Below, piece by piece: positions 19,313-27,159 of a DNA stretch of 64,000 nucleotides. Location: positions 1 to 64,000 of the forward strand of contig NZ_JASHKR010000023.1 in assembly GCF_030056815.1 (NCBI RefSeq), read 5' to 3'. Below the pieces are notes generated by a model. The model saw only the letters and a list, made by a program, of their open reading frames with translations. It was not told the origin of the DNA and ran no database searches. Both the position numbers and the translations under genes were made by a program. This DNA is from Rhodococcus sp. IEGM 1379 (GTDB lineage: Bacteria; Actinomycetota; Actinomycetes; Mycobacteriales; Mycobacteriaceae). Position 1 is the first letter of the stretch, and the number at the start of each line of letters is the position of its first letter.

Positions 19313-21340
19313 TCAGGAGATCTGGAATTCCGTCGTCATGCCGCTGAAAGGCGTGATCTGCCCAGTGCCCCGAGCCTTCGACGCACTGAAATGCTGGATC
19401 CGGTAGGTACCTGCCTTGGTTCCGGCGGGTACGTCCCAAGTGATGCGGGCGACGGAACCGTTACTGCCGACGCGACGCCAATGGAGCTTGGTGGACCAGT
19501 CGTTGTCGTCGGCGACGCGAATCCACTGTCCACCGGCGTTGCGCTCGATTTCGTAGAATGTCCCGTTGCGTTGGGTGTCGTTCTTGGGGTGTCCGGTGAC
19601 AAATTCGACGGCAACCTGCTGACCGGCGGTGCTGTCAGTAGGTTGGATGGTCGCAGTGCCGAATTGTGTTCCGGGCAAAGGCTCGTCGAAGTCGACGCCG
19701 GGGCCGAAGCTGGGCTGGAAGCCGGACAGGTCAGCGGGTGCGGGGCCGCGCGGCGGTTCGACGCCATCTCGCATGGAGGCTGCGAGCGCGGCGTATCCCT
19801 GCTGGTAGGCGGGGAGGGTGTAGCGGCCGAACATCGTCGAACCGCCCTCGTACTGCTGGGAATCGTATTCCTGAGGCGTGGTGCAGTAGCTCGAGTAGGA
19901 GTTGGCGTAGCCCTGGAAGATGACGTTTTCGAGCGGGACACCCAACTCTGCGGCCACGGTTCGACGCACCCGCAGGCCGGAGACGATGGTGAATTCTGCT
20001 GGGCCACCGACGATGTAGAACTGGCCGATGCGCAGGATCTGAATCTTCAGAACGTTGGGGACCCAGCCGCCGGGTGGGAGCAGGCCGACCGGAACTACGA
20101 CGAGCTTGGGTGCCTGTGCATCCTGAAGCCACTGGGGGACAGGTGCATCCATGCCTCCGAGGGCGTCGATCATGGGGTTGCGGGTGCCCTCGGGGAAGAT
20201 CGGGATTGCCGGTCCGTCCTCGACGCTGCCCGCGCTCATAGCGGCACCGATTGCCGCGGGAGCAGTGCGATGCTCGCGTCCGTCCGGGGTGAACTTTCCG
20301 CTGACGATCTGGTTTGCCATGTCCAGGTACATGATTCGGCTGTCGACGCCACCGGTGAGAGTTTCCGACGCGGAGTTGTAGGCAATCTGAGCGGCGGCGA
20401 CCTGGCGTTGCCCGATGATGCGGGCGTTTTCGAACTCGTCTTCGGTCGGGCCACGTCCCGGTTCGAGGAACAGGTTCGGGGACATGTCGCCACTGTTGGT
20501 CTGGGGGAATGCGGCCACAAAGTTGGGGGTACCGTCGAGGTAGCGGACGCCCTTGTCGTCGTGCTCCCAGAAGTAGGCGGCTGCGCCCTTGTTGTCGCCG
20601 GAGATCAGATGGTTCTCGTTGGTGAGGGATGCACAGTGGGTGGCGAACCAGTTGATCGAGCCGATGTCTTTGCCACTCTGACTGATTCGCAGGACGCGCA
20701 TGTGATGGTCGTTGCCACCGGGGTAGTACGCCTTGTCTTCTTCCGGGTTGAGGTCGAAGGCAACTCGGGAGCGGTTGACGCTGGCGTCAGTCAGGTCGGA
20801 GCGTCCGAACCGCACGGTGCCGGGCGCAAGATCGGCGTGCGCGGCGCTGATCGCTTCGACCATGCCGTTCACTTCGGCTTCGAACACCTGAAGTTCGAAG
20901 CCGAGAACCGCGAGGTTGTAGGCGTAGTTGTGGGAGGCGCCGCCGCAGGCCGCATGGGAGTGGATGGCCGTCAGCATGACGTTGCGTTCGGTGTACAGGT
21001 CACCGAACTTCTGGCCGAGTCGACGCAGTACCTCGTCATGTACGGATTGGAAGATCATGCAGTTGTCGACGCAGACGTACATCACTCGCGCGTTGCCGTC
21101 ACCGAAAGCGAAGGCGCGGGCGCGCATTCGCTGATGTAGACCTTCGGCGCGCTGCTCGAAGCTCGAGTAACCCATCATCCCGACCTCGGCCACGGGGCCG
21201 GTGACGTCGGAGATTCCGACGCCGACCTGCATGGACCCCGATGGTGCGGAGGGTTCGGCATGAGCATGCGTGGAGCCCAGTACTGCGAGCGCTGGAGCAA
21301 CGGCGGCACCTGCCAAGACGGTGCGTCGAGTGATGTTCAC
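19313..21340 (-). CDS. Neutral/alkaline ceramidase, exported
   Basis: 675 aa from GTG 21340 (AAAGGA upstream), which gives the Tat-like signal MNITRRTVLAGAAVAPALAV followed by AHAEPSAPSG. The mature domain matches neutral ceramidases: GISDVTGPVAEVGMMGYSS at the start, zinc-binding TAIHSHAACGG and FATHCASLTNENHLISGDNK, and the catalytic serine 287 in NSGDMSPN, corresponding to Ser274 of the Pseudomonas enzyme. The C-terminal Ig-like domain (from about ATIQPTDSTAGQQ) is complete. It should hydrolyse the N-acyl bond of ceramide outside the cell. It stands alone between terminators and shows no direct link with the steroid genes. Confidence 0.92.
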   Translation of the reverse strand: MNITRRTVLAGAAVAPALAVLGSTHAHAEPSAPSGSMQVGVGISDVTGPVAEVGMMGYSSFEQRAEGLHQRMRARAFAFGDGNARVMYVCVDNCMIFQSVHDEVLRRLGQKFGDLYTERNVMLTAIHSHAACGGASHNYAYNLAVLGFELQVFEAEVNGMVEAISAAHADLAPGTVRFGRSDLTDASVNRSRVAFDLNPEEDKAYYPGGNDHHMRVLRISQSGKDIGSINWFATHCASLTNENHLISGDNKGAAAYFWEHDDKGVRYLDGTPNFVAAFPQTNSGDMSPNLFLEPGRGPTEDEFENARIIGQRQVAAAQIAYNSASETLTGGVDSRIMYLDMANQIVSGKFTPDGREHRTAPAAIGAAMSAGSVEDGPAIPIFPEGTRNPMIDALGGMDAPVPQWLQDAQAPKLVVVPVGLLPPGGWVPNVLKIQILRIGQFYIVGGPAEFTIVSGLRVRRTVAAELGVPLENVIFQGYANSYSSYCTTPQEYDSQQYEGGSTMFGRYTLPAYQQGYAALAASMRDGVEPPRGPAPADLSGFQPSFGPGVDFDEPLPGTQFGTATIQPTDSTAGQQVAVEFVTGHPKNDTQRNGTFYEIERNAGGQWIRVADDNDWSTKLHWRRVGSNGSVARITWDVPAGTKAGTYRIQHFSASKARGTGQITPFSGMTTEFQIS

Positions 21341-21427
21341 GGGTGTCCTTTCCGGCGGCCGACGCCAGTTGGTCAACCGTCCAGCAGTGTAGCCCGTGTC
21401 ACATATGTGTGGAAAGGGTAGTCGCAA

Positions 21428-22156
21428 TCAGATTTCCGTCGCCTCTCCGAACGTCATTGCGAGGCCCGATATCGTCGTGGTCATCAGAGCGCGGCGAGGC
21501 AACCCGAGGCGTCGTAGTTCTGCCGCCATCGGATGACTTCCGAGTTGAATTTCTGCCCCGCCGGGTCGTGACTTCACGCCGGTCGGTGCCATGTCCCACG
21601 ATGTACACCGGGTGACGCCGTCAAGATGCGAATAGGCGGCCAGTGACATGTTCGCCCCGGATCCAGGAACGCTCACTCCCGACTTCACGCTCAACTGTGT
21701 GATGAGTTTTCCGCCCAGGGAAACCGAACCGCGCTTGACGGATCCAACGTGCTCGGTATCGAACTCCGCCAACACCTTCGGGAATCCCCAGATTTCACGT
21801 CCGGCGGCTTTGGTGAACTCGCCGTCGACTGGCAGTTGGTGGATGAGTGCGCCCGCGGTGCCGGAAGCCAGCGACCGTAGATCGCCCAGTACCGACGTCT
21901 CCGGCGGGGCGGTATGGCTTCGCACCATGTACGTCACGCCGAATTCGTTGTACGGCCCCAGATCTCCGTCCACGTAGTCGACAAACACCAACCCGCACAG
22001 AGCGCGTCCGGGCCGGTACTGAAGGACCGTCAAGCCGGTGTAGTCGATGATCGACTGAGCGGTGATGCTGGGAACGGAATACATCGCCATGAAGGCCGAC
22101 GCGGTCCGAACCTCGACGGGCATTTCGACGGTCTTGCCCAGGATGCTGTAACTCAC
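21428..22156 (-). CDS. Acetoacetate decarboxylase-family protein, 5' end possibly frameshifted
   Basis: From GTG 22156 the frame gives 242 aa. Family features are visible: SIIDYTGLTVLQYRPGR, VDYVDGDLGPYNEFGV, REIWGFPKVLAEFD and a C-terminal SHLDGVTRCTSWDM. Upstream in the same frame the codons read KIHIYDQHGGVVSYSILG, which looks like real protein, yet no start codon occurs there. An ATG with a good AGGAG at 22197 is one base out of frame. A single missing base around 22193 would join the two and add about 13 residues. The ADC fold here probably acts on a beta-keto acid or related substrate. Either translation starts at GTG 22156, coupled to the small upstream ORF, or the gene is frameshifted. 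Confidence 0.7.
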   Translation of the reverse strand: MSYSILGKTVEMPVEVRTASAFMAMYSVPSITAQSIIDYTGLTVLQYRPGRALCGLVFVDYVDGDLGPYNEFGVTYMVRSHTAPPETSVLGDLRSLASGTAGALIHQLPVDGEFTKAAGREIWGFPKVLAEFDTEHVGSVKRGSVSLGGKLITQLSVKSGVSVPGSGANMSLAAYSHLDGVTRCTSWDMAPTGVKSRPGGAEIQLGSHPMAAELRRLGLPRRALMTTTISGLAMTFGEATEI

Positions 22157-22197
22157 GACGCCACCATGCTGATCGTAAATGTGGATCTTCCGGTCAT
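22153..22197 (-). other. Short ORF overlapping the decarboxylase-like gene start
   Basis: ATG 22197 with AGGAG upstream opens a 14-codon frame (MTGRSTFTISMVAS) whose TGA overlaps the GTG at 22156 in a GTGA junction. It is probably the true 5' end of the decarboxylase gene put out of frame by one base, or else a coupling leader ORF. Confidence 0.45.
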
Positions 22198-22243
22198 CGA
22201 TATCTCCTGCTCCTAGGTGCGCTCGCGCAGTCTTGTGCTCTAT

Positions 22244-22257
22244 AGGAACAGGTTCTA
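22244..22257. promoter_or_regulatory. KstR-like operator upstream of the decarboxylase-like gene
   Basis: aggaacaggttcta has the AACnnGTT core, the terminal A and a partly palindromic form; the first base is A instead of T. It lies 47 bases before ATG 22197. It is a weaker call than the kstD and kshA boxes, because the neighbours are not steroid genes. Confidence 0.4.
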
Positions 22258-22283
22258 CTCAGCGAGGCAAGGGGAGTAGGCCG

Positions 22284-22718
22284 TCAGCCGGGCAATGTGC
22301 AGCCGGGCTGCGGCGCGTCCTCGGAGAGGGGACTGCCGCTGGGATTCACGTAGACGATCATGAGGACCAGCGGTGTTGTCTGTGAGTTGTTGCCGATGTG
22401 AATATTTCCGGATCCGCTCGGCTCGATGAGAGTGTTGCCGGTTTGGTAAATACCGTCGACACTGCAATCGGAGCGGTAGTGGCTCAACGTGCCGGCGGCT
22501 ACAAATCCGTACAGCGTTCCGTCGTGGAAGTGCCAGCCGGTGGATCCGCCCGGCTCGACGGTGATCTTGCGCAGGACGTAGTCCTTGTCGCCAACTGTCA
22601 CCTGGCCGAGGATTTCGCCGTGCACACCGGTGCCGGGGGTTGCCGACGCGGTCAGTGGCGTCAGAGACAGGCCGACCGCGGCGGACAGGGCGAGCAGAAC
22701 CTGATGTCGTTTACGCAT
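22284..22718 (-). CDS. Secreted cupin-domain protein
   Basis: 144 aa from ATG 22718. The N-terminus is a Sec signal peptide (MRKRHQVLLALSAAVGLSLT, cleavage expected after TASA). The remainder is a single cupin: VEPGGSTGWHFHDG carries two candidate metal-binding histidines, and GNIHIGNNSQ another. There is one conserved-looking Cys pair (DCSV and PGCTLPG), possibly disulfide-bonded outside the cell. Function is unknown; many such actinobacterial proteins exist. It ends about 127 bases from the start of the decarboxylase-like gene and is on the same strand upstream of it. Confidence 0.8.
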   Translation of the reverse strand: MRKRHQVLLALSAAVGLSLTPLTASATPGTGVHGEILGQVTVGDKDYVLRKITVEPGGSTGWHFHDGTLYGFVAAGTLSHYRSDCSVDGIYQTGNTLIEPSGSGNIHIGNNSQTTPLVLMIVYVNPSGSPLSEDAPQPGCTLPG

Positions 22719-22797
22719 GTGCGGCCTCTCAGACGGATGTAATCGACAGTTTTCACCATTTACGTCCGAATTATCCGGGTTTGAAAGATTGTTTCGG

Positions 22798-24027
22798 CTA
22801 CACCGGATGTTCGTCGCGGTCCGACGGAGGATAGAGATAGTGGAAACGCTCGATGAGCCCGTCGATCCAATCCAATCGCGCCGTGAGCATTCGGTGGTGG
22901 CGGGGCAGGGACCGGGATTGGGTACACACAAGAACTGCTCGAATTCGGTTGAACACCAACGGTGACTTCACGGCTGCGGCGATCAGGTCGTCGATTCCGG
23001 TACGGACGAAGTCGTCCAAGCCGGGCAGCGGAATGACGACGCGCAGTGTGCCGGCATCGTCGGTGATACTCAGCGGAACGGTGTGCAGGGATGACGCTCG
23101 AACCAGCAGATCCTCGATTTCGTCGAGAGTTTGGACGGCGGTCGCTGGATCGTTGACCGCCGGAGACAGTGCGCGCAACCCGATGTCGGCGAGCAATCGT
23201 AGTGCTAGCAGCGGATCCTGGATGAAGGTTCTTTCTCGTCCGCCGACGAGGCAGTCCACGACGGTTGCATCAGGGAGATAGCCGTTGTGCACTTCAGCGA
23301 TTGGGGTCCCGTATTGCAATGTGGTGCCAGGAATCTGGAGCAGGACAACCAACGCGTCGGCCTCGTTCGCTGCGTCCTGGAGTTGATTGACCAGAATTTG
23401 TTGGAGCACCGCAGGCGGGTGAGGCCAGATGATTGTCGAATGCATCGTCGATACCGATAGTGTTGGGGCCGATCGATTTTCATCAGTCGGGGGATAAACG
23501 GCGTCCAGGACGAGGCGTCCGCGATCCGCGATGGACGCAAGTGCCGGTGCCAACTGTATTGATGCAAACGCTCTCAACTGGAGTACCCGCAGCAGCGACA
23601 ACATCGCCAATAGCAACAGGACTGCGACGGTCGGAATGATCACGGACACTTCGTTGTGGCCGCTGATCGCAAGGGCTGTGGTGAGGTCGAAGACCGACTG
23701 TCCGATGGCGAAGGCGAAGGTTCGCCAGACAATCGGATCGTCGCGAAAAAGTGTCAACCGAGGTGTGAACGTGGTGGACGCCCACTGCACGACCAGGAAA
23801 AGGAGTGAGAAGATCACCGCGATCGCGCCCAGCAGGCCCAGTCCGATGGCCACCAGCATGTCGGATACTTGGCGCGCGGGCACGACAGGTCCACGCTGAA
23901 CCAACGGAATCGCAAGTCCGGCCGCCAAACCCGCCAGCATCATGACAAGTTGGGCGAACCCAGCCCGCCACCTCCGACGGCGGAGGAGGAAGGCCTTTCC
24001 GATCGGGGCCGAATAGCGCTGATCCAC
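22798..24027 (-). CDS. DUF2254 family membrane protein
   Basis: 409 aa from GTG 24027. Three or four membrane segments occupy the N-terminal third (FAQLVMMLAGLAAGLAIPLV, MLVAIGLGLLGAIAVIFSLL, VSVIIPTVAVLLLLAMLSLL). A long soluble part follows with the DUF2254 hallmarks ADIGLRALSPAVNDPATAV and GRERTFIQDPLLALRLL. The family is of unknown function, with proposals of a transport or gating role. The nearest ribosome-site-like purines overlap the start, so the N-terminus is uncertain by a few residues. It is divergent from the arylsulfatase gene. Confidence 0.8.
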   Translation of the reverse strand: MDQRYSAPIGKAFLLRRRRWRAGFAQLVMMLAGLAAGLAIPLVQRGPVVPARQVSDMLVAIGLGLLGAIAVIFSLLFLVVQWASTTFTPRLTLFRDDPIVWRTFAFAIGQSVFDLTTALAISGHNEVSVIIPTVAVLLLLAMLSLLRVLQLRAFASIQLAPALASIADRGRLVLDAVYPPTDENRSAPTLSVSTMHSTIIWPHPPAVLQQILVNQLQDAANEADALVVLLQIPGTTLQYGTPIAEVHNGYLPDATVVDCLVGGRERTFIQDPLLALRLLADIGLRALSPAVNDPATAVQTLDEIEDLLVRASSLHTVPLSITDDAGTLRVVIPLPGLDDFVRTGIDDLIAAAVKSPLVFNRIRAVLVCTQSRSLPRHHRMLTARLDWIDGLIERFHYLYPPSDRDEHPV

Positions 24028-24126
24028 CTCTTCGAAGATGGGTTATGTAGCGAACAGGGGCATCACCCGAAACGGATGATGTTGTTCTGTCAGCGTCCCT
24101 GCGACCCTGGAAAGGAGTGAAGGCGA

Positions 24127-26514
24127 ATGGACGGGGTGCGAATTGCCATGACGGATCCGACGAGTCAGCGACGCGAGGTACTGCCGGTCCCGGATCACCA
24201 ATATCTGGGGTTGGTGACCTACGACGCGAAGGATCCGGACACGACGTTCCCGCCGATCACACCGCAGTTGCCTCCAGCGGGTGCCCCGAACGTGCTGGTG
24301 ATTCTGCTCGACGATGTGGGGTTCGGTGCCAGTAGCGCTTTCGGTGGGCCGTCGAATAATCCGACCGCGGAGCGATTGCAGCAAAATGGGCTCACCTACA
24401 ACCGTTTTCACACCACAGCCCTCTGTGCGCCGACGCGAGCTGCTCTTCTGAGCGGGCGCAACCATCACTCGGTCGGGATGGGTTCGATCACGGAGACTGC
24501 GACGTCGGCTCCCGGCATGTCGGGTTTGAAGCCGAACACCAAAGCAGCACTGCCGATGACGTTGAAACTGAACGGATACTCGACGGCTCAATTCGGCAAG
24601 TGCCATGAGGTGCCGCCCTGGCAGACATCGCCGGTCGGTCCGTTCACGGCTTGGCCCACCGGAGAGGGAGGGTTCGAGCACTTCTACGGTTTCATCGGCG
24701 GAGAGAACAACCAGTACTATCCAGCGCTGTACGAGGGAGCATCCCCGGTAGAACCGGAGAAGACGCCGGAGGAGGGTTATCACCTCACCGAAGACCTCGC
24801 GGACCATGCGATCGACTGGGTTCGGACGCAGAAGGCCCTGGCGCCGGAAAAGCCGTTCTTCATGTACTTTGCGCCGGGCGCTACGCATGCGCCGCACCAT
24901 GTTCCGAAAGAATGGGCCGACAAGTACATCGGTCGATTCGCGGGCGGCTGGGATGCGCAGCGAGAGGCAATTCTGGAGCAGCAGAAGCAGCGAGGCGTAG
25001 TACCGGCCGATGCGGTATTGACCCCTCGTCCCGAAGCGATTCCGGCGTGGGACACGATGAGTGATGAACTCAAACCGGTACTCGAGCGTCAAATGGAGGT
25101 CTACGCAGGCTTTCTCGAACACACTGACTATCACGTGGGTCGCGTGGTCGATGCCATCGAGGAACTCGGTGCGCTGGAGAACACGTTGGTGTACTACATC
25201 ATCGGAGACAACGGGGCCTCGGCAGAAGGAACCATCAACGGTGCCTTCAACGAGATGGCCAATTTCAACGGCCTCGCGGCAATCGAGACGCCGGAGTTCA
25301 TGGTGGGCGTCAAGGATCTATTCGGTACCAAGGACGCGTACAACCACTACTCGGTAGGGTGGGCGTGGGCGATGTGCACTCCGTTCCAATGGACCAAACA
25401 GGTTGCCTCACACTGGGGTGGCACTCGTAACGGCACTATCGTGCATTGGCCGGCGGGGATCGCGAGCAAGGGTGAGACGCGTTCACAGTTCACCCACGTC
25501 ATCGACGTCGCACCAACGATTCTCGAGGCTGCACGACTACCGGAGCCCACCTTCGTGAACGGTGTGCAGCAGTCGCCCATCGAGGGCACGAGCATGACGT
25601 ACTCCTTCGAAGACGCATCGGCGCCTGAGCGTCACGATCTGCAGTACTTCGAGATGGTCGGCAATCGCGGAATCTATTACAAGGGTTGGAGTGCCGTCAC
25701 TCGGCACAGTATCCCGTGGCTCTTCAGCCAGGAGTTGCCGGCACTCGACGACGACGTGTGGGAGTTGTACGACGGAACAAAGGATTGGACGCAAGCGAAC
25801 GACCTCGCTGCTGAGATGCCCGATCGGTTGGCATCATTGCAGCGACTGTGGCTGATCGAGGCCGTGAAGTACAACGTTCTTCCGATCGACGATCGCAGAT
25901 TCGAGCGGTTCAATCCGGCGATTGCCGGCCGGCCACAATTGATTTCGGGTAAACGTCAGGTTCTGTTTCCGGGCATGAAGCGCCTGAGTGAGCACAGTGT
26001 GCTCGGAATCAAGAATCGATCGTTCAGTGTCACTGCGGCAGTCGATATTCCGGAGGGAATTACCGCGCAGGGTGTTGTAATCGCACAAGGTGGCCGATTT
26101 GGAGGGTGGGGCCTCTATGTCAAAGAAGGCCGCGCCAAGTTCGTGTACAACCTCCTCGGCATGACCGAGTTCATCACCGGGGCCGGTGAGGATCTCCCGT
26201 CGGGCAAGCATCAGATTCGGGCCGAATTTGCATACGACGGTGGTGGTCTCGCCAAAGGCGGAGATGTCACGTTGTATTACGACGGAAAGCCAGTGGGAAC
26301 CGGTCGCGTCGAACTGACCCAGCCGATGGTCTTCTCGGCGGACGAAACAACCGATGTCGGAGACGATTACGGAATGCCGGTCAGTACCGATTACGGCGAT
26401 TCTACCAAGTTCAACGGGCGCATAGACGTCGTGCAGTTGGACGTCGGAGACGACGACCATTCCCACCTCATCGATCCGGAAGAGGTGGCGAGGGTCGCGA
26501 TTTCACGGCAATAG
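24127..26514 (+). CDS. Arylsulfatase (type I, Cys-type), apparently cytosolic
   Basis: 795 aa from ATG 24127 (AGGAG nine bases upstream). The sulfatase signature is CAPTRAALLSGR with Cys100, which must be converted to formylglycine by a formylglycine-generating enzyme not encoded here. Metal-binding residues are visible in VLVILLDDVGFG (Asp62, Asp63) and IIGDNGASAEGT. A C-terminal beta-rich domain (from about SVTAAVDIPEGI) is typical of the 780-790-aa bacterial arylsulfatases. No signal peptide or membrane segment is seen, so it acts inside the cell on a sulfate ester, giving sulfate and an alcohol or phenol. Sulfur scavenging is the usual role. Steroid sulfates would be a substrate worth testing in this neighbourhood. 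Confidence 0.93.
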   Translation: MDGVRIAMTDPTSQRREVLPVPDHQYLGLVTYDAKDPDTTFPPITPQLPPAGAPNVLVILLDDVGFGASSAFGGPSNNPTAERLQQNGLTYNRFHTTALCAPTRAALLSGRNHHSVGMGSITETATSAPGMSGLKPNTKAALPMTLKLNGYSTAQFGKCHEVPPWQTSPVGPFTAWPTGEGGFEHFYGFIGGENNQYYPALYEGASPVEPEKTPEEGYHLTEDLADHAIDWVRTQKALAPEKPFFMYFAPGATHAPHHVPKEWADKYIGRFAGGWDAQREAILEQQKQRGVVPADAVLTPRPEAIPAWDTMSDELKPVLERQMEVYAGFLEHTDYHVGRVVDAIEELGALENTLVYYIIGDNGASAEGTINGAFNEMANFNGLAAIETPEFMVGVKDLFGTKDAYNHYSVGWAWAMCTPFQWTKQVASHWGGTRNGTIVHWPAGIASKGETRSQFTHVIDVAPTILEAARLPEPTFVNGVQQSPIEGTSMTYSFEDASAPERHDLQYFEMVGNRGIYYKGWSAVTRHSIPWLFSQELPALDDDVWELYDGTKDWTQANDLAAEMPDRLASLQRLWLIEAVKYNVLPIDDRRFERFNPAIAGRPQLISGKRQVLFPGMKRLSEHSVLGIKNRSFSVTAAVDIPEGITAQGVVIAQGGRFGGWGLYVKEGRAKFVYNLLGMTEFITGAGEDLPSGKHQIRAEFAYDGGGLAKGGDVTLYYDGKPVGTGRVELTQPMVFSADETTDVGDDYGMPVSTDYGDSTKFNGRIDVVQLDVGDDDHSHLIDPEEVARVAISRQ

Positions 26515-26536
26515 CACCCCGTCGGAAAGGGCCGTC

Positions 26537-26677
26537 ATGTCAAACATCATTCGAAGTATTCACGACCTCGTTCGTCATGCTCGCGGTCCGACGCATCATC
26601 ACCATCATCAATCGTTGCATGCGTCACGACGTATACGCGCGCATCACCTCTTGGAGGCGCCTCACGCTTTCGGCTGA
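26537..26677 (+). CDS. Small histidine-rich ORF (46 aa)
   Basis: ATG 26537 is preceded by GGAAAGG with suitable spacing, 22 bases after the arylsulfatase stop. The 46 residues include a run of five His (residues 20-24) and about eleven His in all, plus many Arg. No family is recognised. Metal binding would be the obvious suggestion, but the low-complexity composition may equally be chance translation of an intergenic stretch. Confidence 0.3.
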   Translation: MSNIIRSIHDLVRHARGPTHHHHHQSLHASRRIRAHHLLEAPHAFG

Positions 26678-26719
26678 ACTGTCGAACTCCTGTACAGGCG
26701 CAGCAGCTAGGCTTCTGGC

Positions 26720-27076
26720 ATGTATCAGGTCGCCAGTCGACGCCGAAGCCAACCACCTCCTGCGCGGTTCGTGTTCGAGGCGTTGGTCGAACCACATCGG
26801 GAGCCAGCCCGGCACTGGCTCGATGTGTTCGAGGGCGGGACCGAACCTGAGATTGTCAAGACTGTCGATCCTGGGTTGGTGATCTGGTCGTCGATCTGGC
26901 GGGGTCGGCCCGACGCGATTATTCGATTCGACATCGAAGCAGTCGGCAACAGCACGATGTTGTGTTGGACGCTGTTCGTGGATGACCCGATACCGTCCGA
27001 CTCGGACGTCGTCCTGATGAGACGACGGCTGAACGTACTGATCAACGCAAATCTACGATTCACATGTGGTCAGTAG
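26720..27076 (+). CDS. Conserved hypothetical protein, SRPBCC-like
   Basis: 118 aa from ATG 26720. The order of elements (FEALVEPHREPARHWLD, LVIWSSIWRGRPDAIIRFDI, GNSTMLCWTLFVDD, RRRLNVLINANLRFTCGQ) resembles short actinobacterial proteins of the START/SRPBCC type, which bind hydrophobic ligands. It ends 83 bases before recC. No catalytic residue can be named. Confidence 0.65.
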   Translation: MYQVASRRRSQPPPARFVFEALVEPHREPARHWLDVFEGGTEPEIVKTVDPGLVIWSSIWRGRPDAIIRFDIEAVGNSTMLCWTLFVDDPIPSDSDVVLMRRRLNVLINANLRFTCGQ

Positions 27077-27159
27077 TACTTCGCAGGTGTCCAGCGAGCG
27101 AGACGTGTCGGTGCGCCGTGGTGAGATAGAAACCTCATCGGGTGAAAAGGGGCGTTCGA

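Noticed and set aside
19391-21139. 582-codon plus-strand frame
   Set aside because: Antisense to the ceramidase; Val/Gly/Asp-rich translation without domains.
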